A DNA stretch of 5,239 nt, from contig DATJBZ010000011.1 of assembly GCA_035515075.1 (NCBI GenBank), positions 1-5,239 on the forward strand, in the 5' to 3' direction. The translations under genes were made by a program, and so were the position numbers. The notes beneath the pieces were generated by a model that saw only the letters and a program-made list of their open reading frames with translations, was not told the origin of the DNA and did not search any database. Positions 1-5,239 of the stretch are shown here, in pieces. Positions within the stretch are counted from its first letter, which is position 1. The number at the start of each line of letters is the position of its first letter. The DNA comes from Moheibacter sp035515075. Lineage in GTDB: Bacteria; Bacteroidota; Bacteroidia; Flavobacteriales; Weeksellaceae.

Positions 1-8
1 TACTTTTG
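1..8 (+). promoter_or_regulatory. Putative Bacteroidota -7 promoter element
   Basis: The bases TACTTTTG match the Bacteroidota -7 consensus TAnnTTTG exactly and are followed by C and an A-rich stretch, as is common in flavobacterial promoters. The element lies 19 bases before the ATG of the sugar transferase, so transcription would start near 13-16 and leave a leader of only about a dozen bases. The matching -33 TTG element would lie left of the window and cannot be seen. The reading frame of the downstream gene is open through this stretch to the window edge, so the match could instead be coding sequence. Confidence 0.4.
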
Positions 9-27
9 CAAAGACATTTCTTCCTAC

Positions 28-630
28 ATGTACACACGCTTTTTTAAACGATTTTTTGATTTTACGATTGCCATATTGGGTTTGCTCATACTTAGCCCTA
101 TCTTTCTCATTGTCACTATCTTTTTATGCATCGCCAATAACGGCAAACCTTTCTTCTTTCAAGCACGTCCCGGGAAAGATGAGAAGCGATTCAAAATCAT
201 CAAATTCAAATCGATGAATGACAAAAAGGACAAAGCCGGCAATCTGTTGTCCGATGCCGAACGAATGACCAAGGTCGGTGCTTTTGTGCGCAAAACCTCT
301 TTGGATGAATTGCCACAATTGATCAATGTATTGAAAGGCGAGATGAGTTTGATTGGGCCGCGGCCTTTGTTGATTCAGTATTTGCCTTTGTACAATGCCA
401 CCCAAAAAAGACGACACCAAGTCCGTCCTGGAATCACAGGTTGGGCGCAGGTCAATGGACGAAACGCGATATCATGGCAACAGAAATTTCAGTACGATGT
501 AGAGTATGTCGATAACTTATCCTTCACATTGGATTTGAAAATCTTATTTTTGACCTTGAAAAAAGTAGTGATAAAAGAAGGCATTTCACAAGAAGGCCAA
601 GCCACCATTGAAGAATTTAAAGGGAATTGA
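28..630 (+). CDS. PglC/WcaJ-type undecaprenyl-phosphate sugar phosphotransferase
   Basis: This is a monotopic phosphoglycosyl transferase of the bacterial sugar transferase family. It transfers a sugar-1-phosphate from a nucleotide sugar to undecaprenyl phosphate at the inner membrane, the first membrane step of a capsule, O-antigen or glycoprotein glycan. The 200-residue length fits the small PglC-like class, which has only the catalytic core. Visible are the N-terminal KRFFD (residues 7-11), one hydrophobic segment (about 12-36) with a Ser-Pro kink at 23-24 typical of the re-entrant helix, the catalytic Asp-Glu pair D93-E94 in SLDELPQL, IGPRPL (109-114), and RPGITGWAQVNGRN (133-146). The ATG at 28 places KRFFD where it normally sits, but the frame has no stop back to base 1, so a longer protein beginning outside the window is possible. 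The sugar substrate cannot be told from sequence; the PglD-like neighbour suggests an N-acetylated amino sugar. Confidence 0.9.
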   Translation: MYTRFFKRFFDFTIAILGLLILSPIFLIVTIFLCIANNGKPFFFQARPGKDEKRFKIIKFKSMNDKKDKAGNLLSDAERMTKVGAFVRKTSLDELPQLINVLKGEMSLIGPRPLLIQYLPLYNATQKRRHQVRPGITGWAQVNGRNAISWQQKFQYDVEYVDNLSFTLDLKILFLTLKKVVIKEGISQEGQATIEEFKGN

Positions 631-631
631 T

Positions 632-1219
632 ATGTTGATATTGGGTGCCAAAGGACATGGAAAAGTAATCGCGGAAATAGCAGAGCTCAATGCTATTGCA
701 TTGCAGGGTTTTGTGGATGAGGATCCTGAAATCAATCAAGTATGGCAATACCAAGTCATGCATGATTTACCTAAAAACGCGCGGAAGTTATTTTTGGCAA
801 TTGGTGACAACCAGAACCGAAAGCATTTGTTTGAAAGGTTTTCAGAATATGAATTTCCTATCCTAATCCATCCGAATGCAAGTCTGTCCAAAAGGGTGCA
901 ATTGGGAAAAGGAACAGCAATCATGGCCGGTGCTGTGGTCAATGCCGAAGTAAAGATTGGACAACAAGTCATTTTGAATACCAACTGTTCGGTCGATCAT
1001 GAATGTCAATTGGGTGACTTTGTGCACATTTCTCCCAACGCTTCTTTGGCGGGAAATGTCGAAGTAGGTGAGGGTACGCAAATCGGCATTGGTGCTTCGG
1101 TCATTCAAGGTATAAAAATTGGGCGGTGGGCGATGATTGGCGCAGGAGCAGTGATCATTCGTGACGTACCCGACGGCGCAACCGTAGTGGGCAATCCTGG
1201 ACGAATCATTCAAAAGTAG
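632..1219 (+). CDS. PglD-like sugar O/N-acyltransferase (left-handed beta-helix)
   Basis: This 195-residue protein belongs to the NeuD/PglD family, which acetylates UDP-4-amino sugars or sialic-acid-type precursors from acetyl-CoA. The N-terminal half is a Rossmann-like sugar-nucleotide domain with GAKGHGK (residues 5-11) and GFVDED (26-31). From about residue 80 onward, hexapeptide repeats form a left-handed beta-helix. H123-E124 in SVDHECQLGDF correspond to the catalytic His-Glu of Campylobacter PglD, and the C-terminus ends with the family's VVGNPGRII (185-193). I chose the ATG at 632, one base after the upstream TGA, because it puts the GxxGHG loop right at the N-terminus and an AAAGGG tract lies 8-13 bases before it. 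A TTG at 608 would add eight residues without homology value. The one-base gap to the sugar transferase implies a shared transcript. Whether the product is an N-acetylated bacillosamine-like sugar or another O-acetylated sugar is inference. Confidence 0.88.
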   Translation: MLILGAKGHGKVIAEIAELNAIALQGFVDEDPEINQVWQYQVMHDLPKNARKLFLAIGDNQNRKHLFERFSEYEFPILIHPNASLSKRVQLGKGTAIMAGAVVNAEVKIGQQVILNTNCSVDHECQLGDFVHISPNASLAGNVEVGEGTQIGIGASVIQGIKIGRWAMIGAGAVIIRDVPDGATVVGNPGRIIQK

Positions 1220-1227
1220 GTTGTAAT

Positions 1228-1449
1228 AAGTACAGCGTAGAAAGTATCAGGTAGCAAGACTATTGAATGTTCCTTAATTTTTCTTAATGCCTTCATGTTA
1301 AAAGAAATCAACGTATTAAGTATCAAGTAGCAAGTATCAGGTAGCAAGACTATTGAATGTTCCTTAATTTTTCTTAATACCTTAATGTTAAAAGAAATCA
1401 GCGTAGCAAGTACCAAGTAGAAAGTACAGCGTATTAAGTACCATATATT
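1228..1449. repeat. 14-bp-register degenerate repeat array (AAGTAYCARGTAGC)
   Basis: Units related to AAGTATCARGTAGC begin at 1228, 1242, 1304, 1318, 1332, 1394, 1408, 1422 and 1436, each exactly 14 bases from the next within its block. Clear units include AAGTACAGCGTAGA (1228), AAGTATCAGGTAGC (1242 and 1332), AAGTATCAAGTAGC (1318), AAGTACCAAGTAGA (1408) and AAGTACAGCGTATT (1422). Units at 1304 and 1394 are more diverged. The blocks hold two, three and four units and are separated by two 48-bp inserts. Short repeats of the AAGTAYCAAGTA type are, from memory, frequent in intergenic DNA of many Bacteroidota. Their function is unknown. Confidence 0.9.
1242..1421. repeat. Two tandem copies of a 90-bp higher-order repeat
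   Basis: Copy 1 is 1242-1331 and copy 2 is 1332-1421. They match at 83 of 90 positions with no gaps; the differences are at 1289, 1294, 1311, 1316, 1317, 1323 and 1331. Each copy consists of one 14-mer, a 48-bp AT-rich insert (1256-1303 and 1346-1393) and two further 14-mers. The insert is the better conserved part, 46 of 48 against 37 of 42 for the 14-mers. It contains the direct repeat CTTAAT separated by T-tracts, with a third CTTAAT in copy 2 at 1381. A segmental duplication by slippage or unequal recombination between 14-mers is the simplest origin. Confidence 0.92.
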
Positions 1450-1481
1450 TTCATCATTGTCTATTTTGCAAAAACCAAAAG

Positions 1482-1501
1482 CCCTCCCTTCGAAGGGAGG
1501 G
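1482..1501. repeat. Perfect 20-bp GC-rich palindrome (hairpin)
   Basis: CCCTCCCTTCGAAGGGAGGG is its own reverse complement and can fold into an 8-bp stem with a TCGA loop. A second GGGAGGG at 1504-1510 offers the 5' arm an alternative partner. On the plus strand no T-run follows, so it is a poor intrinsic terminator for the upstream genes. Read on the minus strand the stem is followed by CTTTTGGTTTTTG, which does look terminator-like, but no minus-strand gene needs it here. Hairpins of this composition are, from memory, dispersed in Bacteroidota intergenic DNA, so a REP-like family is the preferred reading. Confidence 0.85.
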
Positions 1502-1510
1502 TTGGGAGGG
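1495..1510 (+). other. Canonical G-quadruplex motif
   Basis: GGGAGGGTTGGGAGGG has four runs of three G separated by loops of 1, 2 and 1 bases, the short-loop class expected to fold into a very stable parallel quadruplex. It lies on the coding strand 66 bases before the ATG of the DAHP synthase gene and shares its first seven bases with the 3' arm of the palindrome, so hairpin and quadruplex cannot form together. A role in transcription or in the 5' leader is inference. Confidence 0.75.
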
Positions 1511-1543
1511 ATGTTGTTGCCTTAAGCAAATTGCTATTCAAAA

Positions 1544-1575
1544 CTTGATAGACAGCACAAAAAGCCTTAAATTCG
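1544..1575 (+). promoter_or_regulatory. Possible weak promoter for the aromatic operon
   Basis: CTTG at 1544-1547 and TAAATTCG at 1568-1575 resemble the Bacteroidota TTG / TAnnTTTG pair at a 20-base spacing. The -7 box has one mismatch (C for T at 1574). If used, transcription would start around 1580-1583, almost on the start codon, making the message leaderless and favouring the ATG at 1583 over 1577. No better TAnnTTTG match is visible between 1450 and 1576. The evidence is thin. Confidence 0.2.
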
Positions 1576-1576
1576 C

Positions 1577-2671
1577 ATGCTTATGGTACAACAAAACAAT
1601 TGGATCAAACAATTCAAAAAGCCATTGATCATCAGCGGTCCATGCAGTGCGGAAAGCGAAAAGCAAATGCTGGAAACCGCCCAAAGAATCAATCCTGAAA
1701 AAGTGCAAATCTTCAGGGCAGGCATTTGGAAACCACGCACCAAACCCAACAGCTTTGAAGGCGTAGGCAGCATTGGTTTGAAATGGTTGAAAAAAGTCAA
1801 GGAAGAATTTGGTTTTTTGACCGCCATTGAAATCGCCAATGCGCAACATGTGAAATTGGCCTTGGAAAATGAGGTGGACATTTTGTGGATCGGCGCCCGC
1901 TCAACGGTGAACCCTTTTACCGTACAGGAAATTGCTGAATCCCTTCAAAATACCGACAAAATCATCTTGGTCAAAAATCCAGTCAACCCAGATTTGGATT
2001 TATGGATTGGCGCTGTGGAACGCTTGCGAGCGCAGAACATCCAAAACATCGGGGTGATCCACCGTGGCTTTTCGACCTATAAAAAAGTCAAATACCGCAA
2101 CAATCCACAATGGCAAATTGCCTTGGATTTCATGCACCAAATGCCCGAGATTCCGATCATTTGTGATCCTTCGCACATTTGTGGCAACCGCGAAAATTTA
2201 TTGGATGTCGCCCAGCAAGCTTTCAACTTTGAGTACGATGGACTGATGTTGGAAACCCACTGCAATCCGGATGAAGCTTGGAGCGATGCCCAACAGCAAA
2301 TTACCCCTGAACGTTTGGACGAAATCTTGTCGGCCTTGGTTGTAAGGAACAGCGACAACAAAGACGAATTGTATTTGGCCAATTTGGAGCGCTTGCGTTT
2401 AGAAATCGACGAATCCGACCAATTGATCTTGGATGCCATTGCCCAACGCATGCAATTGTCCAACCAAATCGGTGATTTGAAAAAAGAGCACAATGTGGCG
2501 ATTTATCAACCCGAAAGGTGGAAGCAAATTTGGGAAAACACCGAGAGAATCGGTGAACAATTGGGCTTGTCACACGAATTCATTGAAGGTTTTCTAAAGG
2601 CCATTCACCAAGAGTCCATCCAAAGACAGCACGCGATATTCAATGCAGCCAACCCTAAAACCACCGAATGA
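1577..2671 (+). CDS. Bifunctional DAHP synthase / chorismate mutase
   Basis: This 364-residue cytoplasmic enzyme joins the first step of the shikimate pathway (phosphoenolpyruvate plus erythrose-4-phosphate to DAHP) to chorismate mutase (chorismate to prephenate, the branch to Phe and Tyr). Residues 1-255 are a DAHP synthase I/KdsA-type barrel with GPCSAES (21-27), KPRT (52-55), GARST (106-110), LVKNPVNPD (131-139), HRGF (162-165), DPSH (197-200) and the metal-region motif ETHCNPDEAWSD (226-237). Residues 264-355 are an AroQ-type mutase: LRLEIDESD with R274, R291, K302, PER (312-314) and ESIQRQ (345-350) match the E. coli active-site pattern. The fusion, with the mutase at the C-terminus, is the usual Bacteroidota arrangement and probably lets prephenate or chorismate restrain DAHP formation. 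Translation may begin at 1577 or at the in-frame ATG at 1583; no ribosome binding site decides. Its stop overlaps the rsgA start by four bases. Confidence 0.95.
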   Translation: MLMVQQNNWIKQFKKPLIISGPCSAESEKQMLETAQRINPEKVQIFRAGIWKPRTKPNSFEGVGSIGLKWLKKVKEEFGFLTAIEIANAQHVKLALENEVDILWIGARSTVNPFTVQEIAESLQNTDKIILVKNPVNPDLDLWIGAVERLRAQNIQNIGVIHRGFSTYKKVKYRNNPQWQIALDFMHQMPEIPIICDPSHICGNRENLLDVAQQAFNFEYDGLMLETHCNPDEAWSDAQQQITPERLDEILSALVVRNSDNKDELYLANLERLRLEIDESDQLILDAIAQRMQLSNQIGDLKKEHNVAIYQPERWKQIWENTERIGEQLGLSHEFIEGFLKAIHQESIQRQHAIFNAANPKTTE

Positions 2672-3591
2672 CAGCAAGAGTTTTTAAATCCACAGGCAGT
2701 TGGTACCTGATCCGTACAGCGGAAGGGCAATTTTACAAAGCCAGGATCCGTGGGCGGTTTCGTTTGGACAACATCCGACACACCAATCCCGTTTCGGTCG
2801 GAGATTTTGTCGACTTTGAATTGGACAAAGACGACTTGGCCATCATCACAAAAATTCACGAAAGAAAGAATTACATCATTCGCCGTTCGGTCAATTTGTC
2901 CAAAAAATCACACATCATTGCAGCCAACATCGATTGCGCCTTTTTGATCGTGACCTTGGACAATCCCAAAACTTCTTTGGGCTTCATCGATCGGTTTCTG
3001 GTCACTGCAGAAGCCTACCACATTCCGACGGTCATCGTTTTCAATAAAATTGATGCCTATGGTGAAGATGAATTGGCTGAAATGGAGTTTTATAAAGAAA
3101 TTTACGAATCCATCGGTTATGAAACTTTGGCGGTCTCTGCCATTTCTGGCTTTCAAATCGATGATTTAAGAGAAAAACTGAAAGGACAAACCGCGCTTTT
3201 CTCGGGACATTCGGGCGTGGGAAAATCCACACTGATGAATGTTTTGCATCCAGCTTTGGATTTGCGAACGGCGGTGGTATCGGATTTCAACCAAAAAGGA
3301 CAGCATACCACGACTTTTGCGGAAATGTACGAATGGCCTTTTGGCGGATTTTGCATCGATACACCGGGCATCAAAGAGTTTGGCTTGGTCCACATGGAAA
3401 AAGCGGAAATTCAATCTTTCTTCCCTGAAATTTTTGACACCAAATCCGGTTGTAAGTTTGACAATTGCATTCACCTCAATGAACCCAATTGTGCCGTGAT
3501 CGAAGCGGTAGAAATGGGAGAAATCGCCGTCAGTCGTTATGAGAATTACTTGATTTTCATGCAGGAAATCGAATTGGACAACCCACTTTAA
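2668..3591 (+). CDS. rsgA: Ribosome small-subunit-dependent GTPase RsgA
   Basis: RsgA (YjeQ/YloQ) is a circularly permuted GTPase that binds the immature 30S subunit, checks the decoding centre late in assembly and releases after GTP hydrolysis. All expected parts are present in 307 residues: an N-terminal OB-fold (about 1-75), then the GTPase motifs in permuted order, G4 NKID (126-129), G5 SAIS (157-160), G1 P-loop GHSGVGKST (180-188), G2 GQHTTT (211-216) and G3 DTPG (231-234). A C-terminal zinc-binding finger follows with C262, C267, H269 and C275. The ATG overlaps the TGA of the DAHP synthase gene (ATGA at 2668-2671), so its translation is probably coupled to the upstream gene. Length and motif set are ordinary for the family, and nothing suggests loss of activity. 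Confidence 0.97.
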   Translation: MTARVFKSTGSWYLIRTAEGQFYKARIRGRFRLDNIRHTNPVSVGDFVDFELDKDDLAIITKIHERKNYIIRRSVNLSKKSHIIAANIDCAFLIVTLDNPKTSLGFIDRFLVTAEAYHIPTVIVFNKIDAYGEDELAEMEFYKEIYESIGYETLAVSAISGFQIDDLREKLKGQTALFSGHSGVGKSTLMNVLHPALDLRTAVVSDFNQKGQHTTTFAEMYEWPFGGFCIDTPGIKEFGLVHMEKAEIQSFFPEIFDTKSGCKFDNCIHLNEPNCAVIEAVEMGEIAVSRYENYLIFMQEIELDNPL

Positions 3592-3601
3592 ATGTTACAA
3601 A

Positions 3602-4054
3602 ATGAGAGCGGTCATTCAAAGAGTGCAGCACGCACAAGTCACAGTCAATGAAACCATCATCGGTAAAATCGAGCAAGGCTTGTTGGTCTTGGTCGGTTTT
3701 GAAGCCAATGACACAGCAGAAGATTTCGAGTGGTTGGCCAACAAATTGATTCAATTGCGGATTTTTCCTGATGAAAATGGCGTAATGAACATTTCTTTGC
3801 AAGACATACAGGGCGAAATCTTGGTAGTAAGCCAATTTACTTTGCATGCCTTGACCAAAAAAGGGAACCGCCCTTCCTACATCAAATCATCGCCGCCAGA
3901 TCAAGCAAAAAGTCAGTACGAAAACTTTGTGAAAGTCCTGCAAAGTAAATATATTGGCAAAATTCAAACCGGTGAGTTTGGTGCCGACATGCAGGTCGAA
4001 TTGCTGAATGATGGCCCAGTGACGATTTGGATCGATACGAAAAACAAAGAATGA
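3602..4054 (+). CDS. dtd: D-aminoacyl-tRNA deacylase
   Basis: Dtd hydrolyses D-amino acids (classically D-Tyr, also D-Phe and others) and glycine mis-attached to tRNA, keeping them out of proteins. The 150-residue length is typical. MRAVIQRV opens the protein as in most family members. SQFTL (77-81) supplies the active-site lining, KKGNRPSY (86-93) follows, TGEFGADM lies at 123-130, and the Gly-cisPro pair that gives chiral specificity is G138-P139 in NDGPVT. The start is ten bases after the rsgA stop. A nearer ATG at 3592 is in another frame. The TGA overlaps the ATG of the next gene (ATGA at 4051-4054), so the two are likely translationally coupled. Confidence 0.97.
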   Translation: MRAVIQRVQHAQVTVNETIIGKIEQGLLVLVGFEANDTAEDFEWLANKLIQLRIFPDENGVMNISLQDIQGEILVVSQFTLHALTKKGNRPSYIKSSPPDQAKSQYENFVKVLQSKYIGKIQTGEFGADMQVELLNDGPVTIWIDTKNKE

Positions 4055-5239
4055 ATTTGAAAACACTGAGACAATTTTTAATCGCTTGTTTGCTGTTGCT
4101 TTTTGGCATGAACCAAGCGCAACAATATGCCGCCAACAACATTCCTGAACACTTGAAAAAAGACGCTTATGCCGTTGTCAGAAATGAACACGACGAAGTG
4201 GACTTTTTGGCCTACAATCGGGTGAAAAAGAAATCCAAAATTGCGGTGACCGTTTTGAATGAAAGTGGAATGAAATATTCGTTTTTACCGATTTATTACA
4301 ATAAATCCACCAAGATCAACCAATTCAAAGCCACCATTTATGATGCCAATGGGCAAGTCTTGCGGGCTTTGAAAAAGAAAGATTTGAAAGACACCAGTGC
4401 CTACGATGGGTTTTCATTGTTCATCGATACGCGCTTGCAGTATTATGACTTTTCCATGAACACTTATCCATTCACCATAGAATACGATTACGAAGTGACC
4501 TATTCAAACACCATCAATTTGCCGACTTGGGCACCCATCGACAATTACAATGTGGCGGTAGAAAAGAGCAGTTTGACCTTGAACAACCATACATCCATTT
4601 TGATTCGTAAACAAGAATTGGGCTTTGAATTCATGAAAGTCGAACAAAATCATTCTGGGAATTCATGGCATTATGTGGTCCAAAATATGGCGCCGATCAA
4701 TGACGAAGTGCTCAGTCCTCCTTTGAGTGAAATCACTGCGCGGGTGTACTTTTCGCCCAATGAATTTCAGTTGGAAGGCATCAAAGGAAAGATGGAGAAT
4801 TGGAAGGATTTCGGGAAATGGTATTATGAGAATTTGATCCAAGACAAATACGATTTGACTGAAAAAGACAAACAAATCGCGGTGAACTTGGTCGATGGCG
4901 TGGAAGATCCAGTCGAAAAAGTAAGGATATTGTACGAATACATGCAGAGCAAAACACGCTATGTGAATGTGTCCATCGGCATTGGTGGATGGGAACCTTT
5001 TTCAGCCAATTATGTCAGCAGCAAGAGTTATGGCGACTGCAAGGCCTTGTCCAATTACATGATCAGTTTGTTGAAAGCCGTCGGCATAGAAGGTTTTTAT
5101 ACGGTGGTAAACGCCAACAAAAGCAGAAAGGTGCACATGAAAGACGATTTCACTTCCTTGCAAGGCAATCATGTGATTGTCAATGTGCCGATGGAGGATG
5201 AAACGCTTTGGTTGGAATGTACGAGCCAGCAAACCGCCT
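4051..5239 (+). CDS. Secreted DUF3857 / transglutaminase-like protein, 3' end cut by window
   Basis: The frame is open for 396 full codons to the window edge, so the gene is partial only because the window ends. Residues 1-23 look like a signal peptide: K4 and R7, a hydrophobic core LIACLLLLFG (10-19), and probable cleavage after A23 (NQA/QQ). The product is therefore periplasmic or outer-membrane-facing. Residues about 50-220 resemble the beta-rich DUF3857 domain. WKDFGKWYYENL (251-262) and a transglutaminase-like core follow, with IGGWEPF (311-317), catalytic C330 in YGDCKALS (327-334) and likely catalytic H374 in GNHVIV. The third catalytic residue, an Asp, is expected just past the window, after WLECTSQQ (388-395). 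Such proteins are widespread in Bacteroidota. Transglutaminase folds can be proteases, cross-linkers or hydrolases, and the substrate is unknown. It starts inside the last codons of dtd, so it belongs to the operon. Confidence 0.9.
   Translation, partial: MNLKTLRQFLIACLLLLFGMNQAQQYAANNIPEHLKKDAYAVVRNEHDEVDFLAYNRVKKKSKIAVTVLNESGMKYSFLPIYYNKSTKINQFKATIYDANGQVLRALKKKDLKDTSAYDGFSLFIDTRLQYYDFSMNTYPFTIEYDYEVTYSNTINLPTWAPIDNYNVAVEKSSLTLNNHTSILIRKQELGFEFMKVEQNHSGNSWHYVVQNMAPINDEVLSPPLSEITARVYFSPNEFQLEGIKGKMENWKDFGKWYYENLIQDKYDLTEKDKQIAVNLVDGVEDPVEKVRILYEYMQSKTRYVNVSIGIGGWEPFSANYVSSKSYGDCKALSNYMISLLKAVGIEGFYTVVNANKSRKVHMKDDFTSLQGNHVIVNVPMEDETLWLECTSQQTA

Larger units (their letters stand above)
1220..1576. 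other. 357-bp intergenic region without a credible gene
   Basis: The space between the glycan genes and the aromatic operon contains a degenerate 14-bp repeat array (1228-1449), a GC-rich palindrome with an overlapping G-quadruplex motif (1482-1510), and about 65 AT-rich bases that should carry the promoter of the downstream operon. The only sizeable reading frame is on the minus strand across the repeats and is explained by the repeat period being a multiple of three. No tRNA, transposase remnant or riboswitch is recognisable. Confidence 0.8.

Noticed and set aside
608..1219. TTG start at 608 for the PglD-like gene
   Set aside because: It would overlap the upstream gene by 23 bases and add eight residues before the GxxGHG loop. 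The ATG at 632 gives the standard N-terminus.
1228..1449. CRISPR-like alternation of repeats and spacers
   Set aside because: The spacers are near-identical to each other (46 of 48), the repeats are degenerate 14-mers, and no cas gene is present. This is a tandem duplication, not an array of unique spacers.
1462..1470. TATTTTGCA as a promoter -7 element
   Set aside because: It resembles TAnnTTTG but is one base short, and no TTG lies at a suitable distance upstream.
1482..1501. Plus-strand intrinsic terminator for the glycan genes
   Set aside because: The stem is strong, but it is followed by TTGGGAGGG instead of a T-run, and it lies about 260 bases past the stop codon. Only the minus-strand reading has a T-rich tail.
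1567..1881. Minus-strand reading frame of 104 codons opposite the DAHP synthase start
   Set aside because: It is wholly explained as a shadow of a well-supported plus-strand gene and shows no recognisable motif.
4078..4089. Lipobox (L-I-A-C, residues 10-13) in the DUF3857 protein
   Set aside because: The cysteine sits inside the hydrophobic core with six more hydrophobic residues after it, so a signal-peptidase I site after A23 fits better.

Overview
The window is a plus-strand stretch of a chromosome from the phylum Bacteroidota, most likely a flavobacterium-like member. Several things point there: a bifunctional DAHP synthase with a C-terminal chorismate mutase, a DUF3857/transglutaminase protein, a TAnnTTTG-type promoter at the left edge, weak or absent Shine-Dalgarno sites, and an intergenic AAGTAYCARGTAG repeat array. 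The assignment rests on gene types and signals read by eye; no database search was possible.

Layout. (1) Positions 1-1219 hold the end of a surface-glycan module: a small PglC-type phosphoglycosyl transferase followed after one base by a PglD-type sugar O/N-acyltransferase. Together they would load a (possibly N-acetylated amino-) sugar phosphate onto the undecaprenyl carrier and acetylate its precursor. The PglE-type aminotransferase that often accompanies them is not in the window. (2) Positions 1220-1576 (357 bp) hold no credible gene. They contain a 14-bp-register repeat array interrupted by two near-identical 48-bp inserts, giving a 90-bp higher-order period. A GC-rich perfect palindrome follows, whose 3' arm is also part of a canonical G-quadruplex motif. 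(3) Positions 1577-5239 hold a tightly packed operon: DAHP synthase/chorismate mutase, rsgA (30S-maturation GTPase), dtd (D-aminoacyl-tRNA deacylase) and the first 396 codons of a secreted DUF3857/transglutaminase-like protein that runs off the right edge. Two of the three junctions are 4-bp ATGA overlaps and the third is a 10-nt gap, so co-transcription and translational coupling are likely.

How the genes fit together. The first gene of the operon commits carbon to aromatic amino acids (DAHP formation and chorismate to prephenate). rsgA and dtd serve ribosome assembly and removal of mis-charged D-amino acids, including D-Tyr and D-Phe, from tRNA. The exported DUF3857 protein has no evident metabolic link. 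No wholly new system is visible. The least explained material is the non-coding block at 1220-1576.
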